From Tamlana carrageenivorans (GTDB lineage: Bacteria > Bacteroidota > Bacteroidia > Flavobacteriales > Flavobacteriaceae), in NCBI RefSeq assembly GCF_002893765.1, contig NZ_CP025938.1:3615501-3679500 (forward strand): a DNA stretch of 64,000 nt. Direction: 5' to 3'. How positions within the stretch are numbered: the stretch's first letter is position 1; every line of letters begins with the position of its first letter. Both the position numbers and the translations under genes were made by a program. This document shows positions 53,226 through 62,699 of the stretch, piece by piece. The notes under the pieces were generated by a model. The model saw only the letters and a program-made list of their open reading frames with translations. It did no database searches and was not told where the DNA came from.

Positions 53226-54791
53226 TTAATATCCTGTATTTTGATCCGTTACCAAAGGATTGTTATCCATTTCCGACTGTGGTATCGGGAAATATTCACG
53301 ACCAGGCACATAACTATTATATTCAGGATCTCTAGATTTTAGCCACTCGAGTTTAGCAGAATCTTGTAACCATCCCCAACGACGTATATCATCAAATCTG
53401 TGTCCTTCTAAAGCAAACTCTAAGAAACGCTCGTGTGCTATTTGGTCTCTCATTTGTTGCTGAGTCATATTTGGTTTTGTACTTGCTAAATCTGGTAAAT
53501 TAACACGATCTCTAACTTCTTGAATGTAACCGTATGCAGCAGTGGTTTGCCCCAGTTCATTTAAACATTCGGCATACATTAATAATACATCTGCATAACG
53601 CATAATACGCTCATTAATTCCAGATCTCCAATCATACTCATCGGCTCTACTGCCATCAGAATTTTGGTATTTAGCAACAAATAGGTCATTTAAGTAGGTT
53701 TCATTTGCTCCATAATGCGTAGCGAAATCAACCCCATATAACATCATGCCTCCTGGTTTGTTATAAAACATGGTCGCATCTAAACGCGGATCTACTTCAC
53801 CTGAGATTGTGGTTTCTTTATGAAAATCATCAAATAAGATTCTTGTTGGCTGAACATCGGTAAAACCAAAAGTTGGAGGTCCATAAGTTATCGCCCTTGC
53901 AGACGTTTTACCCCAGCCAGATGCTGGAGCGCCACCCCAACCTAAATCTACACCACCAGCTTCTCTACTAAACTGAACTTCAAAAATAGACTCTGAATTA
54001 TTTTCGTTCACCATGGTAAAGTTGTCCCGATAATTATCCACAAGTCTATATTCACCTGAGTTAATAACTGCCTCAAAAGCTACTTTTGCTTCTGCAAAAT
54101 TAGCTGTAAATAAATGAGCTTTACCTAAATAAGCCAAGGCAGCACCCTTTGTGGCTCTTCCTGCTTGTCCTTGATCTGCCCCAGATACATTGTTGTAATT
54201 ATTTGGCAACAACCCAGCAGCAGCTTCAAAGTCTGATATAACCTGAGCCCAACCTTCTTCTTGTGTTTTTTGTTCATGATAGATTTCTAAACTAGATAAT
54301 GGCAAGGGCACATTTTTAAATAAGTTAACTAAATGAAAAAAGTATAATCCTCTTAAAAAATGAGCTTGACCCAAAATTCTATTTTTTAAAGCTTGATCTT
54401 CCATGTCGATACCTGGTACATTTTCCAGTACTTGATTTGCTCTATACACCCCTTGATAGAATGTTTCAAAAGCCCATCCATAAATAGAAGCATCGGCAAC
54501 ACTTGTATTAAAGCGCCCCACATTAGCCATGGCGCCCCATGGACTATTACTGCGCGTACCATCACCCTTTAAATCTAATAAAAGTGGGGTACTACGCATA
54601 TAAGAACCATCGGTTAATAAACTTCCGTATACAGCATTTACACCCTCTAGAGCATCTGTTTCATTTTCCCAAAACGAATCTGCAGTTTCAAAATTGGGAT
54701 CTATTTGATTAAGGTCTTCATCGGCCACGCAACTTGTTGCTAAAAAAGCTGAAGCAAGAGCAAATGAATATATTATATTTTTTGTTTTCAT
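53226..54791 (-). CDS. susD: SusD/RagB-family glycan-binding lipoprotein
   Basis: 521 residues; lipoprotein signal (ASAFLATSCVADED). N-terminal NQIDPNFETADSFWENETDALEGVNAVYGSL is the standard SusD start; TPR helices follow, and the C-terminal part ends with RDQIAHERFLEFALEGHRFDDIRRWG and YFPIPQSEMDNNP, hallmarks of RagB/SusD. Binds oligosaccharides at the surface and acts as a lid of the SusC channel encoded 24 bases upstream. Arabinan or arabino-oligosaccharide is the likely ligand from context. Confidence 0.95.
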   Translation of the reverse strand: MKTKNIIYSFALASAFLATSCVADEDLNQIDPNFETADSFWENETDALEGVNAVYGSLLTDGSYMRSTPLLLDLKGDGTRSNSPWGAMANVGRFNTSVADASIYGWAFETFYQGVYRANQVLENVPGIDMEDQALKNRILGQAHFLRGLYFFHLVNLFKNVPLPLSSLEIYHEQKTQEEGWAQVISDFEAAAGLLPNNYNNVSGADQGQAGRATKGAALAYLGKAHLFTANFAEAKVAFEAVINSGEYRLVDNYRDNFTMVNENNSESIFEVQFSREAGGVDLGWGGAPASGWGKTSARAITYGPPTFGFTDVQPTRILFDDFHKETTISGEVDPRLDATMFYNKPGGMMLYGVDFATHYGANETYLNDLFVAKYQNSDGSRADEYDWRSGINERIMRYADVLLMYAECLNELGQTTAAYGYIQEVRDRVNLPDLASTKPNMTQQQMRDQIAHERFLEFALEGHRFDDIRRWGWLQDSAKLEWLKSRDPEYNSYVPGREYFPIPQSEMDNNPLVTDQNTGY

Positions 54792-54815
54792 GATTTTCTA
54801 AATTTTCAAGTTTTT

Positions 54816-57800
54816 TTAAAAGTCTAACTGTATACCTAATGCAAAAGTTCTAGGGTTAGGGAACGAACCAAAATCGAATCCTCTATTAAACAAACCGTTA
54901 CTAATAAAATCTGGATCGTAACCACTATATTTTGTAATAACGAAAACGTTTTGACCTGAAGCAAAAACTCTGGCTCTTTCGAATATTTTAGTATTTATAG
55001 GGATGTTATAGCCTAATTCTAAGTTTTGAAGTCTAACATAATCTCCATCTTCAATAAAACGATCTGAAAGTCTATTATTTCCATTAGGATCTCCAATAAC
55101 AGGCCGCGGTATATTAGTATCTGTATTATTAGGAGTCCAATAATCTAACATGTCTGTGGAGCTATTCACCAAATCTCCTAACATTAAGTTTTGGCGAGAA
55201 CCATTGTATACTTTATGTCCTGCAGCGCCTTGAAAGAAACAAGATATATCGAAGTTTTTATAACTAGCGCTTAAATTTAAACCAAAATTAAGCTTTGGAA
55301 TTACCGTTCCTTTAAATGTTCTATCTTCATCTGTAATTAATCCATCGCCGGAATCTGGAATGCCATCACCATCTGTGTCTACTGTTAATTGATCAACAAA
55401 CTTAACATCCCCTGGTTGTGCTCCAGATTGAAAAGCATGGTTAGATACATCCTCTAGGGACTGGAAAAGTCCGTCGGTTTCATAAACATATAACTCACCT
55501 GCAGAACGTCCCACTTCTGTTCTACCTGCTCCATCTGAAATTGGTGTATCCTCTGTTCCAATTTTGAGTACTTCATTTTTTAAAGTCCCTAAATTCCCTG
55601 AAATATTGTAACTAAAATCTTTCTTACCTCCACTATAGCTTAACGTAAACTCCATACCTTTGTTTCTAATGGTACCAGCATTTGTCGTTAATAAAATTGG
55701 AAATGATCCAGAAGAATAAGGAATTGGAACGTCTGCTAATAAATCTGTAGACTGTTTCATAAAATATTCGGCAGAAAATTGCAGTCTATTATTAAACATT
55801 CCAAATTCTGCTGCAACGTTTGAAGATTCAGTATCTTCCCATTTAATATCGCTATCTACAATTTTTACAACCGTTGTACCGTTTGCTATTTGATTATTGA
55901 AATTGTAGCTAGCAAATGGGTTTAAGTTTAATGCAAACTCATACAAACCAATAGTATTATTTCCTAGCTGACCATAACCACCACGTATTTTTAAAGTATT
56001 CCACCAATCAGGTAAGTTAAAATCGTTATGGGCTTTCCATGCTCCAGATACAGAGAAGTAGTTACCTGTATTATTTCTTTGCGCAAATTTAGAAGATTTA
56101 TCTTGTCTAAAATTAAATGTTACTAAGTAACGATCATCAAAGGTGTAATCCAATCTACCAATGTAAGACTTATAGGTTTCAACAGATTCATTTTCTGATG
56201 CATCTCTATTATCTGCATATTCTAAATGCGCTATAGTTCCGGTTGGATATCCTGTACCTACGGCATTTAATCTATAAAAGTCATTACGTTCGTGTAGTGT
56301 ACCAGCAAGTAAGCTAAACACATTTTTTTCACCTAAATTAAAATCGTAAGTCAATAAGTTATTTACAATAGATCTTGTTGTATGGCCACTTTCTACAGCT
56401 AAACGAGCTTCATCTGCCGTAGTGACATAATACCATCCTAGATCACTTTCTGGATTATAGAATCTATTACTCCAATTAGTACGGTCTCCACTAACGCTTA
56501 ATTTGTATTTAAGACCTTTAACAATTTCATACTGACCCCATATATTTCCAATAAAACGATTTCTTTTATTTTCGTTAGTAATCAAATTATTAAAACCTAA
56601 AACATTTAATGAAATAGCGCGTTGTGTAATACCATCGGTACCACCATAGCCACCTAATCTATTTGGGTCGTAAACAGGCATCGTTGGAATAGCTTGCAAT
56701 AAATTAATAATAGAACTAGTACCTTGAATATATTCGTTAAAACTCTCCTTATCTGATAAAGAATACGACATTTTAGCTCCATATGTAAACTTACCTTTTT
56801 CTCCATTTAAGTTCATGGTTGCTGTATATCTTTCGTATGCTTGCGGTGTTTCTAAATACCCTGTATTTTTGAAATAATCAACATTTACATTATAATTTAA
56901 TGTTTGAGAACCGCCACTAAAGTTTAATGTATGGTTTTCCAAAATACCTGTTTTAAAGGCTTCATTTTGCCAATCTGTATCTATATCATCTATGTAAGAT
57001 GCGTTACCTGGATAGTTTGCTGGCGAGGTTGCTACTCCCAAACCTTGATTGTTTGCATTTGTTTCTGCGGTTCTAACCAATTCTTGGTATTGCTCTCTAT
57101 TTGTTAAATCGTACCACCTGTTTTTTGGTAAACTTTGAAAACCAGTAGTCACTTTATAACTAACACTTAACTGTCCTTCTCTCCCCTTTTTTGTAGTAAT
57201 AATCACCACACCATTGGCTCCACGTGCACCATAAATAGCCGCAGAAGACGCATCTTTTAGAACCTGAATAGACTCGATATCACCTGTTGCGAAATCGTAA
57301 GGATTGTCTACAATCACACCATCTACCACAAATAATGGATTATTGTTTCTAAAAGAAGTAATTCCACGTATTTTAATATTAACAAACCCTCCAGGTTCTC
57401 CAGATGATTGCACTGTTACACCAGGTGCCTGACCTTGTAACATTTTAGCAACATCGTAAGTTATTGTTTTCTTTGCATCATCTACATCGACAACACTCAC
57501 AGAACCAGTAAGATCTGATTTCTTCTTAGTTCCATATCCTACAACGACTACTTCTTCTAAAGCCGTTAAATCTTCTTTAAGCTTAACATTTATTTCGGCC
57601 TTATTATCATCTACAAGAACTTCCTTATTCAAATAGCCTAAATAAGAAAAGACCAAAACGTCTTTCGCTGATGCATTAATGGTATAACCTCCATTAAAAT
57701 CGGTTACAGTTCCATTAGTTGTTCCTTTAATTAAAACATTAACTCCTGGTAAAGGCAATCCTTCATTTTCAGACGAAACTATACCAGTAATTGTCTTTTT

Positions 57801-57914
57801 TTGTTGCGCAAAATTTAAATTTGCACAGAAAATCATAAATACTAATGCTAGTAACCAGTCTTTAGGTGACCAATAGCACCTGTAATTCATAGGTAAAAAT
57901 TTAGTTGTTATCAT
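54816..57914 (-). CDS. susC: SusC-type TonB-dependent transporter
   Basis: Start taken at ATG 57914 (MITTKFLPMNYRCYW); the frame to 57995 would translate an operator (57943-57965). A later Met at 57890 is also possible. About 1,030 residues: signal peptide (VFMIFCANLNFAQQ), carboxypeptidase-regulatory-like domain (ITGIVSSENEGLPLPGVNVLIKGT), TonB-box region (EEVVVVGYGTKKKSDLTGSV), plug (LQGQAPGVTVQSSGEPGGFVNIKIRG), and 22-strand barrel ending FALGIQLDF. Imports arabino-oligosaccharides through the outer membrane with SusD. Confidence 0.94.
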   Translation of the reverse strand: MITTKFLPMNYRCYWSPKDWLLALVFMIFCANLNFAQQKKTITGIVSSENEGLPLPGVNVLIKGTTNGTVTDFNGGYTINASAKDVLVFSYLGYLNKEVLVDDNKAEINVKLKEDLTALEEVVVVGYGTKKKSDLTGSVSVVDVDDAKKTITYDVAKMLQGQAPGVTVQSSGEPGGFVNIKIRGITSFRNNNPLFVVDGVIVDNPYDFATGDIESIQVLKDASSAAIYGARGANGVVIITTKKGREGQLSVSYKVTTGFQSLPKNRWYDLTNREQYQELVRTAETNANNQGLGVATSPANYPGNASYIDDIDTDWQNEAFKTGILENHTLNFSGGSQTLNYNVNVDYFKNTGYLETPQAYERYTATMNLNGEKGKFTYGAKMSYSLSDKESFNEYIQGTSSIINLLQAIPTMPVYDPNRLGGYGGTDGITQRAISLNVLGFNNLITNENKRNRFIGNIWGQYEIVKGLKYKLSVSGDRTNWSNRFYNPESDLGWYYVTTADEARLAVESGHTTRSIVNNLLTYDFNLGEKNVFSLLAGTLHERNDFYRLNAVGTGYPTGTIAHLEYADNRDASENESVETYKSYIGRLDYTFDDRYLVTFNFRQDKSSKFAQRNNTGNYFSVSGAWKAHNDFNLPDWWNTLKIRGGYGQLGNNTIGLYEFALNLNPFASYNFNNQIANGTTVVKIVDSDIKWEDTESSNVAAEFGMFNNRLQFSAEYFMKQSTDLLADVPIPYSSGSFPILLTTNAGTIRNKGMEFTLSYSGGKKDFSYNISGNLGTLKNEVLKIGTEDTPISDGAGRTEVGRSAGELYVYETDGLFQSLEDVSNHAFQSGAQPGDVKFVDQLTVDTDGDGIPDSGDGLITDEDRTFKGTVIPKLNFGLNLSASYKNFDISCFFQGAAGHKVYNGSRQNLMLGDLVNSSTDMLDYWTPNNTDTNIPRPVIGDPNGNNRLSDRFIEDGDYVRLQNLELGYNIPINTKIFERARVFASGQNVFVITKYSGYDPDFISNGLFNRGFDFGSFPNPRTFALGIQLDF

Positions 57915-57942
57915 TCTTTTTAGTTTTAGTTTAGTTATTGCT

Positions 57943-57965
57943 ATAAGTGTAAAAATAACATTTGT
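57943..57965 (-). promoter_or_regulatory. Arabinose-regulon operator O4 (susC, proximal)
   Basis: ATAAGTGT (57943-57950), 7-base spacer, ACATTTGT (57958-57965). Supports a susC start downstream of it. Confidence 0.65.
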
Positions 57966-58007
57966 AAATAAATAACAAATAATTAACATTAACAAATATT
58001 TTTATCA

Positions 58008-58030
58008 ATAAATGTTTAATTAACACTTAT
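58008..58030 (-). promoter_or_regulatory. Arabinose-regulon operator O5 (susC, distal)
   Basis: AAATGT (58010-58015), 7-base spacer, ACACTT (58023-58028). Second copy in front of susC, 65 bases (about six helical turns) from O4. Confidence 0.6.
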
Positions 58031-58348
58031 TTTTTGATAATTCCTATAATCAGCCTTCTATACGGCCAAAAAAAATAAGATGTCTATTGGTTTCAGCTAC
58101 TGATAAAACTAAGTTAACAGTTGAAAAAATAGTTTTCAATTTATTCTAAATATTAAAAGACTTTTTAATTTTAAAAAAATAATACCTGAGCAGGATGAAA
58201 TAAGCTCTTTATTGGAAAACTTCAAAACAAGGAAACCCAAAACTGGAGATTACAGGGCAATTAAACGAATAAAGGTTCCTGATGTAAAACAATTGTGAGA
58301 AAACATCCTGTGTTATAAATTGAATAATCCAAAATAGTTTAACCAATA
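58031..58348. other. Intergenic region with a possible gene fragment
   Basis: No complete gene. On the + strand a frame ending at TGA 58296-58298 reads IPEQDEISSLLENFKTRKPK then TGDYRAIKRIKVPDVKQL, which looks like the tail of a protein, but there is no start or upstream continuation. It may be a decayed gene. The rest is AT-rich with no feature that I can support. Confidence 0.35.
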
Positions 58349-58393
58349 AAAGCTTCCCAAATTCAAGATGTTTTCTTGAATTTGAGAAGCTTT
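58349..58393 (-). terminator. Terminator of the transketolase-transaldolase operon
   Basis: AAAGCTTCCCAAATTCAAG (58349-58367) and CTTGAATTTGAGAAGCTTT (58375-58393) form a long stem with one mismatch and a 7-base loop, 27 bases past the transaldolase stop. Confidence 0.75.
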
Positions 58394-58419
58394 ATATCAC
58401 TTCAAAAAAGTACTAAATT

Positions 58420-59073
58420 TTAGTTTCCTTTTTTGTAATCTTCTAAGAATTTCGCTAAACCGATATCGGTTAAAGGGTGTTTTAATAAGCCTTTAATAGA
58501 CGATAATGGTCCTGTCATCACATCAGATCCTAATTTTGCACAATCAATAAGGTGCATGGTGTGACGTACTGAAGCTGCTAAAATTTGAGTTTCGAAACCG
58601 TAGTTATCGTAAATCTGTCTGATTTCTGCAATAAGGTTTAAACCATCTGTAGAAATATCATCTAATCTTCCAATGAAAGGCGACACATAAGTAGCACCTG
58701 CTTTTGCAGCCAATAAAGCTTGACCAGCAGAGAATACTAAAGTGACGTTCGTTCTAATGCCTTTATCTGAAAAATATTTACAAGCTTTAATACCATCGGC
58801 AATTAAAGGAAGTTTTACCACGATTTGTGGGTGTAAAGCAGCAAGGGCTTCACCTTCTTTTACCATACCTTCAAAATCGGTTGAAATAACCTCGGCACTT
58901 ACATCACCATCAACAATATCACAGATTTTTGTATAGTGTGCTAAAATATTTTCAGCACCTGTAATACCTTCTTTCGCCATTAAAGACGGGTTTGTTGTTA
59001 CCCCATCTAAAACACCTAAAGCCTGTGCTTCAGCGATATCATCAAGGTTTGCTGTATCAATAAAAAATTTCAT
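58420..59073 (-). CDS. tal: Transaldolase (TalC/FSA-type, short form)
   Basis: 217 residues, the size of the short TalC/fructose-6-phosphate-aldolase group. MKFFIDTANLDDIAEAQALGVLDGVTTNPSLMAKEG at the start, Schiff-base lysine in IVVKLPLIADGI, and YVSPFIGRLDDISTDG. The phenylalanine in SPFIGR is typical of transaldolases, where fructose-6-phosphate aldolase has tyrosine. Three bases after the transketolase gene. Together they recycle the pentose phosphate made by AraBAD. Confidence 0.9.
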   Translation of the reverse strand: MKFFIDTANLDDIAEAQALGVLDGVTTNPSLMAKEGITGAENILAHYTKICDIVDGDVSAEVISTDFEGMVKEGEALAALHPQIVVKLPLIADGIKACKYFSDKGIRTNVTLVFSAGQALLAAKAGATYVSPFIGRLDDISTDGLNLIAEIRQIYDNYGFETQILAASVRHTMHLIDCAKLGSDVMTGPLSSIKGLLKHPLTDIGLAKFLEDYKKGN

Positions 59074-59075
59074 AA

Positions 59076-61121
59076 TTATGCAGTTTTGTATGCTGTTTTT
59101 AAATATTCTAATACTTCGTTGCTTACATTTTCACCTGTAAATCCGAATTTCTCATCCAATACACCTGCAGGAGCAGAGTAACCGAAATGATCGACTCCAA
59201 ACACTTTTCCGTTAGCACCAACAAGACCTTCTAAGTTCACCGGTAAACCAGCTGTTAAACCAAATAATGGTTTGTCCTGTGGGATCACGCTGTTTTGGTA
59301 TGCTTTAGATTGTAATCTGAAAACGCCTTCAGAAATTACAGAAGCGATATTTACTTTTAAGCCTTTTTCAGCTTCTAAAATTTCAGCAGCAGCTAATAAA
59401 GTAGAAACTTCAGATCCGTTTGCGATAAGCACCACATCTGGGTTTTCAACTTCTTTCACTAAATATCCACCTTTTTCGGCAGCTAAAGCCTCTTGATATC
59501 TTGATTCTCCTTGAGGAGCAACATCTTTAATACCTTGTCTAGAAAGGATTAAACCTGTAGGCGTGTTTTTATTTTCTAGCGCCATTTTCCAAGCCACGTT
59601 TGTTTCTGCTGAATCGGCAGGACGTAAGGCTAAGAAACTTGGGTTTCCGCTATGATTTTTTAATTTTTCAAGTAAACGAATTTGCGCTTCTTGCTCGATT
59701 GGTTGGTGTGTTGGACCATCCTCTCCTACTCTAAAGGCATCGTGTGTCCATACATATTTAACACCCAATTCTTGAATACCACTTAAACGAATGGCTGGTT
59801 TCATATAATCTGAAAACACGAAGAACGTTGCAACAACTGGAATGATACCACCGTGTAAAGCTAATCCGTTTGCTATACAAGCCATAGTTAACTCGGCAAC
59901 ACCAGCTTGTAAAAAGGCTCCTGAAAAATCACCTTTTTTCATCGCGTGAGTTTTCTTTAAGAAACCATCGGTTTTATCTGAATTTGATAAATCGGCAGAA
60001 GACACAATCATGTTTTCTACGTTTTCCGCAAGGTATCCTAAAACCGCAGAAGACGCTGCTCTAGTGGCCAAACCTTCTTTTTGAGGAATATTAAAATCTA
60101 ATTCTGGTAATTCTCCAGAGAAGAAGAAGTCTAATTTCTCTGCTAATGCAGGGTTTGCTTCTCTCCACGTATTAATTTCTGCTTTCTTTTCAGCAGCCTG
60201 AGCTGTTTTTTCAGCTATGATATTTTTATAGAAATCGGCTACTTCAGGATAAATCTCAAATGGATTATTCACATCTGCACCTAAATTCTCTAATGTTTTT
60301 TCGTAATCGGCACCAGTAGCTCCAATGGGCTGACCGTGTAATTCGCAATAACCTTCAAACATGCTTCCATCGGCAGTTACACAACCTTTACCCATAATGG
60401 TTTTACCAATAATTAAGGTTGGTTTTTCAGTTTCAGCATTAGCGTCTTTTAAAGCTTTTCTAATTTCGTCGTGGTTATGCCCATCGATAGTAACAACTTT
60501 CCATCCCCAAGACTCGTATTTCATAGCCGTATCTTCGGTAGTTACCTCATCGGTAGATGTTGACAACTGGATATCGTTAGAATCGAAAAACATGATAAAG
60601 TTACTTAACCCTAAGTGTCCAGCAATACGTCCTGCTCCTTGAGAAACTTCTTCTTGAATACCACCATCAGAAATAAATCCATAAACTTTATGGTTCATCC
60701 AATCGCCAAATTTAGCTTGTAAAAACTTCGCACCAATAGCAGCTCCCACACCCATCGTGTGTCCTTGCCCTAATGGTCCAGAGGTGTTTTCAATACCACG
60801 TTTTACATCAACTTCTGGGTGACCAGGTGTGATAGAACCCCATTGTCTGAAATTAGCAACATCATCTTTAGCATAGTTTCCTAAAAGGTAATACTGTGCA
60901 TACATTAAAGTAGACAAGTGACCAGCATCCATAAAGAAACGGTCTCTAAAAGGCCACTCCATATCTGTAGGGTCATAATTAAAAAATTCTGAGTATAAAA
61001 TGTGCATAAAATCTGCACCACCCATAGGGCCACCTGGGTGACCTGATTTCGCTTTTTCTACCATAGCAACAGCTAATGCTCTAATATTATCTGCTGCTTG
61101 CTGATCATTTTGTTTGTTCAT
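59076..61121 (-). CDS. tkt: Transketolase
   Basis: 681 residues, full length. Thiamine-diphosphate motifs: KSGHPGGPMGGADFMHIL, GPLGQGHTMGVGAAIGAKFL, and the GDG-like region FISDGGIQEE...; catalytic Glu and His region HDAFRVGEDGPTHQPIEQ. Transfers two-carbon units from xylulose 5-phosphate. The operator at 61174-61196 upstream places this central enzyme under the same control as the arabinan genes, so it is probably an arabinose-inducible second copy. Confidence 0.94.
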   Translation of the reverse strand: MNKQNDQQAADNIRALAVAMVEKAKSGHPGGPMGGADFMHILYSEFFNYDPTDMEWPFRDRFFMDAGHLSTLMYAQYYLLGNYAKDDVANFRQWGSITPGHPEVDVKRGIENTSGPLGQGHTMGVGAAIGAKFLQAKFGDWMNHKVYGFISDGGIQEEVSQGAGRIAGHLGLSNFIMFFDSNDIQLSTSTDEVTTEDTAMKYESWGWKVVTIDGHNHDEIRKALKDANAETEKPTLIIGKTIMGKGCVTADGSMFEGYCELHGQPIGATGADYEKTLENLGADVNNPFEIYPEVADFYKNIIAEKTAQAAEKKAEINTWREANPALAEKLDFFFSGELPELDFNIPQKEGLATRAASSAVLGYLAENVENMIVSSADLSNSDKTDGFLKKTHAMKKGDFSGAFLQAGVAELTMACIANGLALHGGIIPVVATFFVFSDYMKPAIRLSGIQELGVKYVWTHDAFRVGEDGPTHQPIEQEAQIRLLEKLKNHSGNPSFLALRPADSAETNVAWKMALENKNTPTGLILSRQGIKDVAPQGESRYQEALAAEKGGYLVKEVENPDVVLIANGSEVSTLLAAAEILEAEKGLKVNIASVISEGVFRLQSKAYQNSVIPQDKPLFGLTAGLPVNLEGLVGANGKVFGVDHFGYSAPAGVLDEKFGFTGENVSNEVLEYLKTAYKTA

Positions 61122-61173
61122 TTTTTAATTATAGTTTACGTATTATAAAATGAAATTTTTAGTTTCACAAAAA

Positions 61174-61196
61174 ACAAGTGTTGTTTTTACACTTGC
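61174..61196 (-). promoter_or_regulatory. Arabinose-regulon operator O6 (tkt)
   Basis: ACAAGTGT (61174-61181), 7-base spacer, ACACTTGC (61189-61196), 53-75 bases upstream of tkt. Confidence 0.7.
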
Positions 61197-61634
61197 AATG
61201 ATACGCAAAAAATATTTAACTTAAAAAAAAAGTTTATAATTTCAACTTAAAGAAAATGATTTATTTACATTTAATTTAAACAGGAAACAAAAAATCAACT
61301 ATTTAGTTTATAAATCAAACGCGTTGTCTAGTCCTTCCAAAAAAAGCACATAAAATTACAAGCACTTCATTAGATTAACACTAATTTACCGCAATCAAAA
61401 AAATAAACTTTAGTTATTAATACGTAATAAACAGTACGTAATTTAACATTTCCAGAAAAGCTATTTTTTAAGACTTAAATCCTTTGTATTCCATTTGTTC
61501 AACCCAAATAATCAGCACATTATCAACTAACAACCCCACGCTCCCAACTTTAAGTCAATACCATGACGCGTTTAATACTTCATATCTTATTCAAAAAAAA
61601 AAACAGATCATAAAGATTCTTTTAAATTAAACCT
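61197..61634. other. Gene-free stretch before the IS982-family element
   Basis: About 440 AT-rich bases without an ORF, hairpin or attC-like arm that I can support. It separates the sugar island from the resumed cassette array. Confidence 0.5.
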
Positions 61635-62612
61635 ACCCGTTGTGCATTATGATTTAAAAGAAAAAAGTTGTTCATCTTACTGAAAATCAGTAAATTGATT
61701 TAATCACAAATCATTAATAATGAACAACTTGAGTGCAAATTACGAAAGAATATTGGAAGTATTAAGAAAAATATCGAAAGAACAACTTTTAAGTTATCAA
61801 AGACGACAACCAAAGCTTAGTGATTTAGAACTTATCAGCTTGAGTCTTACTGCCGAATTTATGGGAATAGATAGTGAAAATGACCTTTTTAGAAAACTTC
61901 CAGATTCCCTATTATCAAAAATAGAGAGAAGTGTCTACAATAGAAGAAGACGAAAACTAGTTAATAAGCTCAACAGTATCAGGTTAAGCTTAGCTTCCCA
62001 TTTTAATGAATTTGAAGATTATTTTGTAGTAGATAGTATGCCTTTAGAAGTTTGTAAATTATCACGCAGTTCTCGTTCAAAGATTTGTAAAGAAAACACT
62101 TATGCATTTCCAGATAAAGGTTATTGTGCAGCTCAAAGTTCTAATTATTACGGTTATAAACTGCACGCTGTTTGTTCTGTAAATGGTGTCTTTCAAAGTA
62201 TCGATTTGAGTCCAGCATCTGTACACGATATTAATTATCTTAAAGATATTAAGATGCAAATAAGCGATTGTACATTAATTGGTGATAAAGGCTATTTATC
62301 AACAGAAATACAGCTTAACTTGTTTGAAACCTGTAATATAACGCTAAATACACCTATGAGAAGCAATCAAAAAAATTACAAAGTACAGCCTTATGTATTT
62401 AGAAAAAAGAGGAAAAGGATAGAAACATTATTTTCACAACTTTGTGACCAATTTATGATAAGACGCAATTATGCTAAAACTTTTGAAGGTTTTAAAACAA
62501 GAATCGTAGCTAAGATAACTGCTTTAACAACTATTCAGTATATCAATAAGTTTATTTTTGGGAGAAACATTAATAATATTAAAATTAACATTATTTAAAA
62601 TGCACAACGGGT
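61635..62612 (+). mobile_element. IS982-family element, 978 bp
   Basis: Inverted ends ACCCGTTGTGCATT (61635-61648) and AATGCACAACGGGT (about 62599-62612, with a few changes inside). One transposase gene. I could not identify a clear target duplication. Confidence 0.82.
61720..62598 (+). CDS. IS982-family transposase
   Basis: 292 residues. DDE residues in FVVDSMPLEVCKLSR (D), LIGDKGYLS (D) and RKKRKRIETLFSQLCDQF (E), plus AFPDKGYCAAQSSNYYGYKLHAVCSVNGVFQSIDLSPASVHDINYL, the hallmark of IS982/DUF772-like enzymes. N-terminal helical domain (LSDLELISLSLTAEFMGIDSENDLFRKLP) as in the family. Intact. Confidence 0.92.
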   Translation: MNNLSANYERILEVLRKISKEQLLSYQRRQPKLSDLELISLSLTAEFMGIDSENDLFRKLPDSLLSKIERSVYNRRRRKLVNKLNSIRLSLASHFNEFEDYFVVDSMPLEVCKLSRSSRSKICKENTYAFPDKGYCAAQSSNYYGYKLHAVCSVNGVFQSIDLSPASVHDINYLKDIKMQISDCTLIGDKGYLSTEIQLNLFETCNITLNTPMRSNQKNYKVQPYVFRKKRKRIETLFSQLCDQFMIRRNYAKTFEGFKTRIVAKITALTTIQYINKFIFGRNINNIKINII

Positions 62613-62699
62613 TTATAAATTATTAGTTTTATCGTATAATTACACTTTTAAACGATTATTCTAACCTCAAAAATAAACCTTGTAAAATAACATTAAATT

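Noticed and set aside
61635..62612. The IS982-like element read as a cassette, because its ends (GTTGTGCATT / AATGCACAAC) look like R' and R''
   Set aside because: The complementarity extends outward to ACCC...GGGT, which fits IS982 terminal repeats, and there is no attC-like body after it.
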